Positions 53,550 to 62,591 of a stretch of DNA of 64,000 bases are shown here, piece by piece (within the stretch, counting starts at the first letter, position 1; the number at the start of each line of letters is the position of its first letter). The stretch is from an uncultured Rubrobacteraceae bacterium. Its GTDB lineage: Bacteria > Actinomycetota > Rubrobacteria > Rubrobacterales > Rubrobacteraceae. The notes beneath the pieces were generated by a model, which was not told the origin of the DNA, searched no databases, and saw only the letters and a list, made by a program, of their open reading frames with translations. The stretch spans positions 60,405 through 124,404 of the forward strand of contig CADCVF010000011.1 in NCBI GenBank assembly GCA_902806095.1. The letters are read 5' to 3'. A program made the translations under genes and the position numbers.

Positions 53550-54029
53550 GTGAGTGCTGACTTCGTCATAAGGCCGGGACGCAGGGATGACGCGGCCGAG
53601 GCTGCAAGGCTGTGGATGCAGAGCGCCGAGGAACATACGGCCCACGACCGAGTCTACGAGACCTCACCCGGAGCCGAGAAGACGATGCGACGCTTTCTGG
53701 CCGACGTGGCGAACAGCGGCTACTCGTTCCTCTTCGTGGCTGCGGCGGGAGACCGGACGGTGGGCTTTGTTTCGGGCGAGCTGCGCCAGGGCTCCCCGAC
53801 CTTCCTCCCGAAGACGTGGGCCTCCGTGGATGACGTCTTCGTCGAACCCGAGTACCGTAACTGCGGTATGGGTCGCGCCCTCCTCCAGAGTGTCAGGGCC
53901 TGGGCGCAGGAGAGAGGCGCAGACGGTATCTCACTCCAGGTGGCGGCCGCCAACGCGCGCGGCCGCAAGTTCTACGAAGACCTGGGGTTCCGGGAGGTCT
54001 CCGTCTATAAAGTGCTTGAGTTTGATTAG
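53550..54029 (+). CDS. GNAT-family N-acetyltransferase
   Basis: 159 residues. Begins ADFVIRPGRRDDAAEAARLW. Acetyl-CoA loop VEPEYRNCGMGRALLQSV and C-terminal ANARGRKFYEDLGFREVSVY. Substrate unknown. GTG start; a TAGCAT box ends 6 nt upstream. Confidence 0.88.
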   Translation: MSADFVIRPGRRDDAAEAARLWMQSAEEHTAHDRVYETSPGAEKTMRRFLADVANSGYSFLFVAAAGDRTVGFVSGELRQGSPTFLPKTWASVDDVFVEPEYRNCGMGRALLQSVRAWAQERGADGISLQVAAANARGRKFYEDLGFREVSVYKVLEFD

Positions 54030-54047
54030 AGGTTCAGGCTTCAGGTA

Positions 54048-54512
54048 TCAGTTTTTCCTTCTTCTGCCGCTGATGGGTAGGGAGCGTGAGAGGACTCTTA
54101 CGGCTGTCTCAGGCTCGTAGCCGAGGGCGGCGTAGAACGTTTCGGCCTCTTTTTTTTCAACCTGTACCTCGACGTAAGAGATGCCGTGTGCGGTGCAGCG
54201 CTCATGCGCAGCTTCGAGAAGGGCGCGGCCGGCGCCCTGGAGTCTGGCTTCCGGGCGCACATAGAGGTCTTCGATGCTGGCGAACAGAGTGCCGGCGGAG
54301 ACGTTCAGGCGATAGGCGAGGACGGCTACGCCGAGTATCTGCTCTCCCGTCCAGGCGGCGAATACCTCTACGTCCCCGAGTTCGACGGCCTTCCGCAGAC
54401 GGTCAATGAGTTGCTCGGGTACGGAGTCGCCATCCCTGAGGGCTTCCTCCAGGACCACCAGAGGCTGGGCCAAACTTGTCTGGGGGACAAGGGCGACCTC
54501 GACCGGCTTCAC
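54048..54512 (-). CDS. GNAT-family N-acetyltransferase
   Basis: About 154 residues. Acetyl-CoA loop VRPEARLQGAGRALLEAAHE and VEVQVEKKEAETFYAALGYE. Substrate unknown. GTG 54512 overlaps the TGA of the upstream C39-like gene (GTGA), so the two are translationally coupled. Confidence 0.85.
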   Translation of the reverse strand: MKPVEVALVPQTSLAQPLVVLEEALRDGDSVPEQLIDRLRKAVELGDVEVFAAWTGEQILGVAVLAYRLNVSAGTLFASIEDLYVRPEARLQGAGRALLEAAHERCTAHGISYVEVQVEKKEAETFYAALGYEPETAVRVLSRSLPISGRRRKN

Positions 54513-55666
54513 CAGCTCCCGCGGGCGTAGGTGCGGTCGGGGACGGACCACCTCTCAGGGCGCACGATGTAGGCCACGCCGCCCGAGCCAGACTCGAACC
54601 ACACTCGGTTGAACTCGTCGCGCTGGTAGATCCGCCTAACGCCCGAATCAGCAGCGGCTGCGGGATCGTTGACGATCACGTTCCCTGCTTCGGTGAAGCC
54701 CCGGATCACGAGTAGGTGGCCCGAGCTCGCCGGAAGGGGCGCGCCTGTCAGCCCTCCCCTCTCCCAAGAAATGCTCGCGATGACAGGCACCCCTTTCGCG
54801 ATCCAGCGCTCGACCTGTCCGAGCGAGGAGAAGCGGTTGACCGAGGCCCTTAGACCGTTAGAGGCAGCGTAGGCTGTGTTGAAAGGCCAGTTACCGTTCC
54901 CGCGGTAGACGTAATCGTAGGTGCCGCGCGCGACTGTAGGAACCTCCTGGTCGAGGCTACGCCTGCCCGTCTTGTTCGCCCAATAGGCCATAACCATGGA
55001 GAGAGACGTCGGGCTGCACCACACCTCGCCGCCGTTCGGGTAGATCATCTGCGACCTGGCAGGCACAGAGAGGTCGTCACCCCCCAGGCTCTCATTAGCC
55101 CCGACGAGAGCCTCCCCATTGCGGTAGGAGTCGGAGGTTGTCACGTAGATCGCCCTGACGCTCGGTGTACGATCCGTCCTCTTCGAAAGAAGGGTGAGAC
55201 GGTACTGGTAGGCGTCAGCGAAGACGGGACCGATGCTCTGGAGCGTGTCCGTCAGGACCCGCCAGTCTCCAGCTCTCTGGCCGTCCACGCCGTGGCGCTC
55301 TATGGTACCTGTACCCTTGGCCCACACGCCCATGTCCCACCAGCGGGTCCAGCTCCCGCCCGAGCGCACCCTCATCTCCGTCCGCAACCAGGTACCGGAA
55401 GGCGTGCTCGCGTTCCAAGAAGGGATGAAAGTGTCCTTGTGAGCCGAGGCGTATACCCGGGAGGTCAGTGTGCCCTCAGTCCTCCCGCGGGCGAGCCGTA
55501 CCGCGCCGTTCTCGAACGTAACCCCGCTCTCGGTCCCTGCCGCAAGGGCTCTGCGAGTATCGTAGGAGCCGAACTCTATGTACGATCCACCCGCCGCTCT
55601 TGCTTCACCGGAGACACATAAGAGCAGGCAAGCTAGCACAAGCGCCGGGGCGACGCGCTCTGGCAT
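54509..55666 (-). CDS. Secreted C39-like peptidase-domain protein
   Basis: About 385 residues. A signal peptide (hydrophobic core ALVLACLLLCVSG, Ala-rich end) precedes a beta-rich N-terminal half (about 30-200) with no recognised catalytic motif. The C-terminal half is a C39-type papain fold: cysteine in GEVWCSPTSLSMVMAYWA, histidine in ASSGHLLVIRGF, and NVIVNDPAAA. It probably acts outside the cell on peptides or cell-wall material. ATG 55666 is preferred because it starts the signal peptide; frame sequence upstream looks non-coding. Confidence 0.8.
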   Translation of the reverse strand: MPERVAPALVLACLLLCVSGEARAAGGSYIEFGSYDTRRALAAGTESGVTFENGAVRLARGRTEGTLTSRVYASAHKDTFIPSWNASTPSGTWLRTEMRVRSGGSWTRWWDMGVWAKGTGTIERHGVDGQRAGDWRVLTDTLQSIGPVFADAYQYRLTLLSKRTDRTPSVRAIYVTTSDSYRNGEALVGANESLGGDDLSVPARSQMIYPNGGEVWCSPTSLSMVMAYWANKTGRRSLDQEVPTVARGTYDYVYRGNGNWPFNTAYAASNGLRASVNRFSSLGQVERWIAKGVPVIASISWERGGLTGAPLPASSGHLLVIRGFTEAGNVIVNDPAAAADSGVRRIYQRDEFNRVWFESGSGGVAYIVRPERWSVPDRTYARGSW

Positions 55667-56000
55667 CGTCCGGGGTAGAGAGATCCTCGTCACGAAATAC
55701 AGGATACAGGGCTGCAAGCTCGAGCGCACCCCGTACTGATCTCTGCGAGAAGTTCCAGAGCGGTGAAGATTCATGCTGAGATCAGCAAAATCTCCCCGGA
55801 CTTGCCCTATAATGGCGGCCGTAGAGACAATGCTTTCTCTGGAGGGAAACGCTGCGCTTCGAGTTTGGGACTCGCCGACCTTGGGTCTGACCGCACAAAT
55901 GGGAAGGCAGACTCTGATGCGAGTATAGGGGCGCTGCCAAGGCGCAAAGCGCGGCGCGAAATACCTTGGAGCACGGGAGACAGTGCAAATGGAGGGGTAC
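55667..56000 (+). promoter_or_regulatory. Divergent gap with a long structured leader for the amidase gene
   Basis: TATAAT at 55808-55813 would start a plus-strand leader of about 180 nt. It can fold several stems: GAGTTTGGGACTC, GACCTTGGGTC, and CCAAGG/CCTTGG closing a GGCGC-rich region (about 55936-55973). I compared it with ydaO, GEMM and cobalamin riboswitch motifs and found no convincing match. No gene is visible here. Confidence 0.4.
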
Positions 56001-57131
56001 ATGCATTCTGAGGATCGGTTCACGACTATGAACCGCCGAGATTTCCTGAGATTGGGCGGAGCAGGACTTGCAGGCGCCTCCCTGCTCGGAACGGCGGGCG
56101 GCAGGGTTCTGGCACAGACGGGATCTTCACTGGAGGCACAGTTCGCTGCCGCCGCCAGAAGGTACAGGGTGCCGGTCGAGTTGCTCCTGGCGATGGGCTA
56201 CTACAACACCCTTTGGGAGATGCCGCCGCCATCCGCCAGCGCCTACCGGAAAGGAGATCTCGAAGGCCGCGGCGACTACGGGATCATGCAGCTCACCAAA
56301 AACCCTTCCAGGAACACTCTAGGCAAGGCGGCGAAGCTAAGTGGTCTCTCCGAAGAGCGACTCAAGAACGCCCGCTCTGCCAACATCAAGGGCGGCGCAG
56401 CTCTCCTTTCAGACCTTGTCGGAAAGCCCAAGCCGAAGAGCCTGGATGGCTGGCAGGAGGCGCTCACTAAGTACGCGAACACGGACCTGTACGCCAGCCA
56501 GGTCTACGATGTGCTCGAGAGCGGGGCCTCATTGACCATCTCGACCGGCGAGCGCATGAAGCTCTTGCCACAAGACGTCGAAGTACCTCAGGTCTACACC
56601 GCCAAGAGCGGCGCCACCAACTACCCACAGGCCGTGTGGTATCCGGCCGCCTCAAGCAACTACACCGACTCCAACAGGGAGACCTCCTACGATAGCAAGA
56701 TCGTTATCCACGTCGCACAGGGCACCTACTCAGGCACCATAAGCTGGTTCGAGAACAGCGCCGCCCAGGCGTCGGCGCACTACGTCGTCAGCAGGAAAGG
56801 GCGGGTGGCGCAGTGTGTGCGCGACATGGACATCGCCTGGCACGCCGGTTTGTGGGAGACCAACACGCTCAGCATCGGCATTGAGCACGAGGGTTACATA
56901 GACAACCCCGACTCGTTCACCAATAAGATGTACCACGCCTCGGCGAGGCTCTCGGCATGGTACTGCAAGAAGTACGAGATCCTTATAGACCGCGAGCACA
57001 TAATCGGCCACGATCAAGTACCCGGCTGTCCCGGCTCCGGCGGCGGTGTCAATTGTCATACCGACCCAGGCCCCTACTGGGACTGGAAGACGTACATGCG
57101 CCTCATCCGCTACTATCGGGATCGCCTCTAG
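56001..57131 (+). CDS. Tat-exported N-acetylmuramoyl-L-alanine amidase with SLT-like N-terminal domain
   Basis: About 376 residues. Tat signal (NRRDFLRLGGAGLAGASLL), a lytic-transglycosylase-like region (about 40-150; YGIMQLTKNPS, GGAALL), and a C-terminal amidase_2 domain. Zinc ligands are likely IVIHVAQGTY, IIGHDQVPGCPG and NCHTDPGPYWDW, with IGIEHEGY between. Cleaves peptidoglycan outside the membrane. ATG 56001 has GGAGGGG 3 nt upstream; ATG 56028 is an alternative. Confidence 0.9.
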   Translation: MHSEDRFTTMNRRDFLRLGGAGLAGASLLGTAGGRVLAQTGSSLEAQFAAAARRYRVPVELLLAMGYYNTLWEMPPPSASAYRKGDLEGRGDYGIMQLTKNPSRNTLGKAAKLSGLSEERLKNARSANIKGGAALLSDLVGKPKPKSLDGWQEALTKYANTDLYASQVYDVLESGASLTISTGERMKLLPQDVEVPQVYTAKSGATNYPQAVWYPAASSNYTDSNRETSYDSKIVIHVAQGTYSGTISWFENSAAQASAHYVVSRKGRVAQCVRDMDIAWHAGLWETNTLSIGIEHEGYIDNPDSFTNKMYHASARLSAWYCKKYEILIDREHIIGHDQVPGCPGSGGGVNCHTDPGPYWDWKTYMRLIRYYRDRL

Positions 57132-57202
57132 CTCTATCGCGTCGGCAGGTCCCCCCGCCCACGAACGGGTGCAGACATTAGTCTGTGTTCGGTCGAGCAG
57201 CA

Positions 57203-58264
57203 TCAACTCGTACCGGCCGAGTTCACCCCCTTGATAGGTGAGATCGACTCCGAAGCTCCAAGGCAAGCCGCAACGACTCGCTGTATCCCCTCCTCAGTTC
57301 CCAAAACGTCGCACGCGTCGAGGTGCGTGCAGAAGCGGATGTATCCGGGTCTGCCAGGCGTGGCGAGTACGGCTTCGCGGGCGAGTGCCCGCAGAAACTC
57401 GGAAGGGTCGTCGACAGCAACGAGGACGAGGTTGGTCTCCGGTTTCTGGACATCGTAGCCAGCCTCCCTCAGCCCCGACGCGAGGTTGCTGGCGTGGTCG
57501 TGATCCTCAGCCAACCTGTCTATGTGGTGCTCGAAAGCGTAGAGGGAGGCGGCGGCGATGATGCCGGCCTGCCGCATACCACCCCCGAAGGCCTTGCGCG
57601 CCCGTCGTGCCTCCATGATGGTCTCCTCGTCCCCGGCGAGCAGGGACCCGACCGGTGCTCCGAGACCCTTGGAGGAGCACACGGAGACCGTGTCGGCGTG
57701 CACGCACCATTCTCTGGCCGGTATGCCGGTCGCAGCTTGGGAGTTGAAGAGCCTGGCCCCGTCGAGGTGGACCTTCAGGCCGAGCTCTGTCGCCGTCGCG
57801 GCGACGGTCGCGAAGTCCTCCAGCGGGAAGACTTTGCCCCCAGAGGTGTTGTGGGTGTTCTCCAGGCAGAGCAGCCTCGAGCGCGGGAAGTGGACGTCCT
57901 TGGGCCTGACGGCGGCGCGTACGGTCTCCGAGTCGAGTACGCCGGCCTCGCCGGTAAGGGTGCGAAGCTGGACGCCCGAGAGTATCGCCGGGGCGCCGGC
58001 CTCGTAGACGAAGATGTGAGAGCCTTCGTGCAAGAGCACCTCCTCTCCCCGGTTCGTGTTGACGTGGACCCCGATCTGGTTGGTCATCGTCCCTGAAGGG
58101 GCGTAGAGTGCCGCCTCCTTGCCGAGCAGGTCAGCAACGTACTCCTCGAGCCGGTTTACCGTCGGGTCCTCACCGAACACGTCGTCCCCGACCGGCGCCT
58201 CGAGCATCGCCCGCCGCATGCCCTCCGTCGGACGGGTCACTGTGTCGCTGCGAAGATCTATCAA
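57203..58264 (-). CDS. ltaE: Low-specificity L-threonine aldolase
   Basis: 353 residues. PLP enzyme splitting threonine or allo-threonine to glycine and acetaldehyde. DLRSDTVTRPTEGMRRAMLE, DGARLFNSQAATGIPA, and the Schiff-base lysine in VSVCSSKGLGAPVGSLLAG. The TTG start overlaps the rnhC TGA as TTGA. Confidence 0.93.
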   Translation of the reverse strand: MIDLRSDTVTRPTEGMRRAMLEAPVGDDVFGEDPTVNRLEEYVADLLGKEAALYAPSGTMTNQIGVHVNTNRGEEVLLHEGSHIFVYEAGAPAILSGVQLRTLTGEAGVLDSETVRAAVRPKDVHFPRSRLLCLENTHNTSGGKVFPLEDFATVAATATELGLKVHLDGARLFNSQAATGIPAREWCVHADTVSVCSSKGLGAPVGSLLAGDEETIMEARRARKAFGGGMRQAGIIAAASLYAFEHHIDRLAEDHDHASNLASGLREAGYDVQKPETNLVLVAVDDPSEFLRALAREAVLATPGRPGYIRFCTHLDACDVLGTEEGIQRVVAACLGASESISPIKGVNSAGTS

Positions 58265-59205
58265 GGGTTACCTCCGTCACTCTGTTCGGCCGTCTCTAGC
58301 ACCCGACGCGTGGTGGCGAAGTGGATCTTCGCCACCTCCGCAAGGCCCTCCTCCCCGAGTTCCCCGACCACCCGCCGACCAGCCTCCACTACGTGCGTCG
58401 CTCCGAGCGGCAAACCGAACCCGACCCGCTCCGAGAGACGGTCTATCTCCTCGAGTTGCCGCGCCCGCGCCATAATGGACGCGGCCGCCACCGCCGCGTC
58501 GTCCTCAGCCCGCGTGCGTACCTCGAGCCGCACGCTTCCCGGCACGAACGGCTCGAGGTGGGAGCGGGTGGATCTGGCAAACTCGTCTACCACTACTACT
58601 TCAACCTCGCTCATAAGTTCACCCATGATCATGACATCGAGCTCGCCGAGCAGCCTGTTGACATTTCCGGCGGCGCTTCGACGGGTCTCGTACTTTCGGG
58701 GCGGGAGCGATATGACGTGAACGTTGTTCCGGCCTACGGCTTCGAGGATGCGATCTGAGATCCGGCGGATGCCCGAGACCCTGATCTCCTTCGAATCTCT
58801 GACCCCTATCTCCTGCAGCTTTCTCGCTGTCGCTGCGTCTGTTATACGGACCCCGGCGACGACCAGAGGCCCGAAGTAGTCGCCCTTGCCGGCCTCGTCG
58901 ATGCCGAGCCTCGGCGTACCGTCGAGAACGGGTCTCCCTGCCATGCGGGATGTCGGAGCCCGTGTACCACCAGTCTTCGCCTGCGAAGCACGCCAGTCGT
59001 CGAGAAGGTCCCTCAACCCTGAAGCTCTACCTCCGGCAGAGATCTTGCCCGTATGATAGACGTTCAGCTTCGCGGTCTCATCGTCGCGGGCAAGGTCGTA
59101 CTGGGTGCCGTGATCTATAGTCCTGCTACCTGCTATCTGTACGCCTTCTGTGTCGAGGAGTAGACGCAGTTCCGCGGGGACTTCGGCTGGTGGGGCGGGG
59201 TTCAA
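58261..59205 (-). CDS. rnhC: Ribonuclease HIII
   Basis: About 314 residues. An N-terminal substrate-binding region (about 1-95) precedes the catalytic domain. LGIDEAGKGDYFGPLVVAGV carries the Asp-Glu pair, with VRDSKE, VVVDEFARS and AAASIMARARQLEEID following. Cleaves RNA in RNA-DNA hybrids. TTG 59205 overlaps the acyP TGA as TTGA; a longer start would run through acyP. Type HIII is uncommon in actinobacteria. Confidence 0.9.
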   Translation of the reverse strand: MNPAPPAEVPAELRLLLDTEGVQIAGSRTIDHGTQYDLARDDETAKLNVYHTGKISAGGRASGLRDLLDDWRASQAKTGGTRAPTSRMAGRPVLDGTPRLGIDEAGKGDYFGPLVVAGVRITDAATARKLQEIGVRDSKEIRVSGIRRISDRILEAVGRNNVHVISLPPRKYETRRSAAGNVNRLLGELDVMIMGELMSEVEVVVVDEFARSTRSHLEPFVPGSVRLEVRTRAEDDAAVAAASIMARARQLEEIDRLSERVGFGLPLGATHVVEAGRRVVGELGEEGLAEVAKIHFATTRRVLETAEQSDGGNP

Positions 59206-59486
59206 CGGACCTCGAAATCTTCGAGGTCTCCGCTGGATCTCTCGAAGTCCGTATCCACGTTCTCGACAGAGGCTTGCTGAGGACCTTCTTCGCACCAGCG
59301 GACCATCTCCCTGACCTTCTCAGAAGGACCTTCGAACAAGGCTTCGACCTGCCCGTCAGGCGTGTTCCTCACCCATCCCGCCAGGCCGAGTTCTTCGGCC
59401 TTCTGCCGGGTCGAGTCCCGGAAGAAGACCCCCTGCACCTGGCCTGAGACCCTGACGTGCGCGCGTTCCAGATCGCTGCTTTGCAC
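59202..59486 (-). CDS. acyP: Acylphosphatase
   Basis: 94 residues. AHVRVSGQVQGVFFRDSTRQ carries the catalytic arginine, and LGLAGWVRNTPDGQVEALFE the asparagine. Hydrolyses acyl phosphates. GTG start at 59486. First gene of acyP-rnhC-ltaE. Confidence 0.95.
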   Translation of the reverse strand: MQSSDLERAHVRVSGQVQGVFFRDSTRQKAEELGLAGWVRNTPDGQVEALFEGPSEKVREMVRWCEEGPQQASVENVDTDFERSSGDLEDFEVR

Positions 59487-59570
59487 TCTACGTACCTCCG
59501 TATACCGCCTTTACGGGCAGTTTATTCCGTATTTGGGCAGGTTCACCCGATATGCTAGCCTACAGCGGCC

Positions 59571-61127
59571 ATGAAAGCAGAGAAGCAAACGGTTGCCGGC
59601 GGGCCGGAACGCGGGAAGAGCCCGGAGAAGGTGCTCCTTACCCTCGTCGTGCCGACGCGCAACGAGGCCGAGAACGTCCCGAAGCTCGTACACGAGTTGC
59701 GCGAGAGCCTTTCGGACCTGGATTACCGGGTGGTCTTCGTGGATGACTCCACGGACGAAACGCCGGAGTTGATCCAGGTCCTCGCAGAACAGGACGGACG
59801 CGTCCACCTGGTGCGCAGGGAGGGGGCAGAGCGGTACGGTGGTCTCTCGACGGCCGTGACGACTGGAATGGAGCTGTTCTCGGGCGTGAGCGAGTACATC
59901 TGCGTGATGGACGCGGACTTGCAGCACCCTCCCGAGAAGGTGCGCGAGATGTTGGAGATCGCCCGCCGCTCCGATGCCGACGTCGTCGTGGCGAGCCGCT
60001 CTGGCCCTGGCGGCAGCTATGCAGGCCTCTCTGGCAGAATGCGGCGGGCCGTGTCCGTGGGAAGCAAATACCTGGCCAGGATCGTCTTCAAGGAGGCCCG
60101 TAAGACGAGTGACCCGATGGCAGGCTTCTTCCTCATAAAGAACCAGGCGATCTCAGGCATCCAGTTCAGGCCCACGGGGTTCAAGGTGCTGCTGGAGATA
60201 CTCGTGTGCGCACCCGAGCTCAAGGTACTCGAAACGTCTTTCGAGTTCCAGGCCCGCCATGCTGGGGTATCCAAGGCGACCGTGCGCCAGGGCTTCGAGT
60301 ACCTGACTCACATACTGAGCCTGTTCTGCTACGTGCCTTCAGCGGGGCGTTTCTGGAAGTTCGCCCTCGTCGGAGCCTCCGGTGTGCTGGTCAACATGGT
60401 CACCCTCATCGTGCTCGCCGAGTACTTCGACGCCAACAAGGTCATAGCCTGGATGTTCGCGGTCGGTCTCTCCATCCTCAGCAACTTCCTCCTCAACAAC
60501 GCATTCACCTGGCGTGACATCAGGAACTCGAGCAGGATCCACTTCTTCCTGCGCGGCGTCCTGGCCTACCCGGTAGCCGTCATGGGCATCGGGGCGAACT
60601 TCGCCGTCTGGTACCCGCTAGTAAAGTATGTCTCGGATGACTTTCCGTACTACGCGCTGTTCAATCTATTCGGCATAGTGGCAGGGACCGGCGTGAACTT
60701 TATCCTCTCCTCGCAGCTCGTGTTCCGCCCCTCGTTGCCAAAAAACCTCGACCCCGATGCTCCACCCAAGCAAATAGCCGAGATAATAAGACGCGAGCTC
60801 AAAGCCGACAGGGTAGGCTTGATCAGGGTCCCTGACCTCACGCCTCTTGGGGAACACTCGTACTGGGATCTCACCCCTTCGGACCGGAGCGTGATAGACC
60901 TGGTGCTCAAAACCACCCACCCTACTCTGACCGTAACCGGCCCCCGACGCCTGCCCCAGGCGCGCACGAACGCCCGCTGGACAAACTCCTTGGCAGTCCC
61001 GATCCTCCACGACGAGCACGCTCTTGGTGTCGTATATGCGACCCGAACCTCTACCGAACCTTTTACCGAAGATGACCTCCACTGGCTCACCGCATACACT
61101 AGCAGCGCCATAAAGGTATTCGAGTAA
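59571..61127 (+). CDS. GT2 polyprenyl-phosphate glycosyltransferase fused to GtrA and GAF-like domains
   Basis: 518 residues in three parts. Residues about 20-240 are a DPM1-like GT2 domain: LVVPTRNEAENVPKLV, VDDSTDETPE, and the metal motif MDADLQHPPEKV. Residues about 255-380 are a GtrA-type four-helix membrane domain (FWKFALVGASGVLVNM, LNNAFTWRDI). Residues about 395-518 look like a GAF-type sensor (AEIIRRELKADRVGLIRV, LAVPILHDEHALGVVYA, FTEDDLHWLTAYTSSA). Such enzymes charge polyprenyl phosphate with a sugar and flip it; the GAF part suggests ligand control. A TATGCT box lies at 59551-59556. Confidence 0.85.
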   Translation: MKAEKQTVAGGPERGKSPEKVLLTLVVPTRNEAENVPKLVHELRESLSDLDYRVVFVDDSTDETPELIQVLAEQDGRVHLVRREGAERYGGLSTAVTTGMELFSGVSEYICVMDADLQHPPEKVREMLEIARRSDADVVVASRSGPGGSYAGLSGRMRRAVSVGSKYLARIVFKEARKTSDPMAGFFLIKNQAISGIQFRPTGFKVLLEILVCAPELKVLETSFEFQARHAGVSKATVRQGFEYLTHILSLFCYVPSAGRFWKFALVGASGVLVNMVTLIVLAEYFDANKVIAWMFAVGLSILSNFLLNNAFTWRDIRNSSRIHFFLRGVLAYPVAVMGIGANFAVWYPLVKYVSDDFPYYALFNLFGIVAGTGVNFILSSQLVFRPSLPKNLDPDAPPKQIAEIIRRELKADRVGLIRVPDLTPLGEHSYWDLTPSDRSVIDLVLKTTHPTLTVTGPRRLPQARTNARWTNSLAVPILHDEHALGVVYATRTSTEPFTEDDLHWLTAYTSSAIKVFE

Positions 61128-61335
61128 TGTCAGCAAGTCAGCACGCTGCGGCCTTCGGCCTTCGCTTGTCAGCACGGCGGCTGCGCCGCCTTGTCAGCAT
61201 GTCAGCCAGTACTTGCGCAAGCGAAAGCTGACTAGCTGACAAGCGCCCGTCAGGGCAAGTGCTGACAAGCTGGCGCAGCCAGCGTGCTGACGTGCTAGCG
61301 GGAGGGGGGAAGGTTAACCTTCCCCCCTCCCGCTA
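61128..61335. repeat. TCAGC/GCTGA composite inverted repeat, copy 9, ending in a 40-bp perfect palindrome
   Basis: Begins at the glycosyltransferase stop (TGTCAGCAAGTCAGC), then hairpins GGCCTTCGGCC and GGCGGCTGCGCCGCC separated by TTGTCAGC, and the centre CTTGCGCAAG. Right half: GCTGACTAGCTGACAAGC, GTGCTGACAAGC, GTGCTGACGTGC. 61296-61335 is a perfect 20+20 palindrome with no loop. Confidence 0.88.
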
Positions 61336-61763
61336 CATCGGCCCCTCCCCATCGGGAGCCTCTAGCCGGACTTCACCATCCCTCCCCGCGATAAAGCCCT
61401 TAGCGATCCTACGCCTAGACCCAAGCTTTAAACCGAGCCCCCGGGTAGGCGGGAATCACACGAACAGAAATTAGCATCCCCCTGCACGTCCCGCAACCTC
61501 CTGTAATCCCTTTACCTGAGCCGGAAATGTATACTATATGCCATCAGGCACGATATGTTCACAATCCATTACATGCAAACACAACATGTTGAGCCTCGAC
61601 CAAAATCCTAATCTGCTAATTAATATTCGTAAACTTTCAGTTGAGGCTTAAGTAAGTTTAAGGTCGAGATGTATCCATTGGTATCGGCGGGAGCCTGGTG
61701 TAGGGTCCGACAGATTGGGCACGGGCTGGGAGGATCGTTGCCGCGGGCAATGCGGGTGAGCTT
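61336..61763. other. Intergenic stretch with an AT-rich island
   Basis: No gene seen. From about 61500 to 61690 the sequence is notably AT-rich for this genome. It contains the palindrome CAACATGTTG, and inverted pieces CTCGACC ... GGTCGAG and TTGAGCCTC ... GAGGCTTAA that could close a stem of about 85 nt. Confidence 0.4.
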
Positions 61764-61769
61764 TATACT
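61764..61769 (+). promoter_or_regulatory. -10 box of the SAM adenosyltransferase gene, leaderless spacing
   Basis: TATACT followed by 6 nt and ATG 61776. Confidence 0.6.
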
Positions 61770-61775
61770 AGTGGC

Positions 61776-62591
61776 ATGAGGCCAGTTTGCTTTCTGTCTG
61801 ACTTCGGTCTAACCGACGACTTCGCCGGCACGTGCAAGGGGGTAATGCTACGGATCGCACCCGGTTTGTCCATCGTCGACCTGACGCACGAGGTACCTGG
61901 CTTCAGCGTGGAGACGGGGGCTGAGATCCTGCAGCACGCCACCCGCTACATGCCCGCCGACACGGTCTACCTGGCGGTGGTAGATCCAGGAGTTGGCACA
62001 AAGCGACGGGAGCTGGCTCTACGGACGGAAAGCGGGTCCCTGCTGGTCGGTCCGGACAACGGGCTGCTCGTTCCGGCGGCGGAGTCTCTGGGTGGCATCT
62101 CGGGTGCTTGCGCGCTCACCGAAGAGCGCTTTCACCTGCATCCCGTCTCCAACACCTTTCACGGCCGCGACGTCTTCGCCCCGGTAGCGGCCCATCTTGC
62201 GGCCGGGGTTGGGCTCTCGGACCTGGGGGAGCCCTTGGACCCTTCTTCACTGATGCGTCTCAGACCGGTGAGCGTACTCGTAGATGAAGGCGCCGGTCTT
62301 CTTACCCACATCATCTCCGTCGACCGCTTCGGCAACGCAAGGCTCTCCATCATGCAGGAGGAGTCGGGGCTTGGGTATGGTGACTCCCTGAGAGTAGACG
62401 CTGGTGACGGCGAGATGTCGGTTCGATACGTCGAGACTTTCGGGTCGGCCAAGGCTGGCGAACTGGTGCTCGTCCCCGACTCCCACTGGCGCCTGAGCCT
62501 CGCCATAAACAAAGGTAGCGCGGCTCATGCGCTCGCGCTCCAGGTCGGAGGAAAGGTACGTCTGATACCCCCGACGGATCACGGTGACTGA
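61776..62591 (+). CDS. S-adenosyl-L-methionine hydroxide adenosyltransferase family protein
   Basis: 271 residues. DUF62 fold: CFLSDFGLTDDFAGTCKGVM, VDLTHEVPGF, VYLAVVDPGVGTKRRELAL, VGPDNGLLVPA, NTFHGRDVFAPVAAHLA and a C-terminal beta domain with VDRFGNARLSI. Relatives split SAM to adenosine and methionine with water and belong with SAM chlorinase and fluorinase. Nothing here indicates halogenation. Leaderless-type promoter. Confidence 0.9.
   Translation: MRPVCFLSDFGLTDDFAGTCKGVMLRIAPGLSIVDLTHEVPGFSVETGAEILQHATRYMPADTVYLAVVDPGVGTKRRELALRTESGSLLVGPDNGLLVPAAESLGGISGACALTEERFHLHPVSNTFHGRDVFAPVAAHLAAGVGLSDLGEPLDPSSLMRLRPVSVLVDEGAGLLTHIISVDRFGNARLSIMQEESGLGYGDSLRVDAGDGEMSVRYVETFGSAKAGELVLVPDSHWRLSLAINKGSAAHALALQVGGKVRLIPPTDHGD

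Noticed and set aside
55814..56000. ydaO (c-di-AMP) riboswitch
   Set aside because: The GGGGTGAATC and CAGCTAACC core motifs are missing.
61128..61335. CRISPR array
   Set aside because: Boxes are 5-7 nt with irregular spacing, orientation flips in the middle, and no cas genes are present.
61336..61763. tRNA or other stable RNA gene in the long gap
   Set aside because: No cloverleaf, T-loop or 3' CCA-type pattern was found on either strand.
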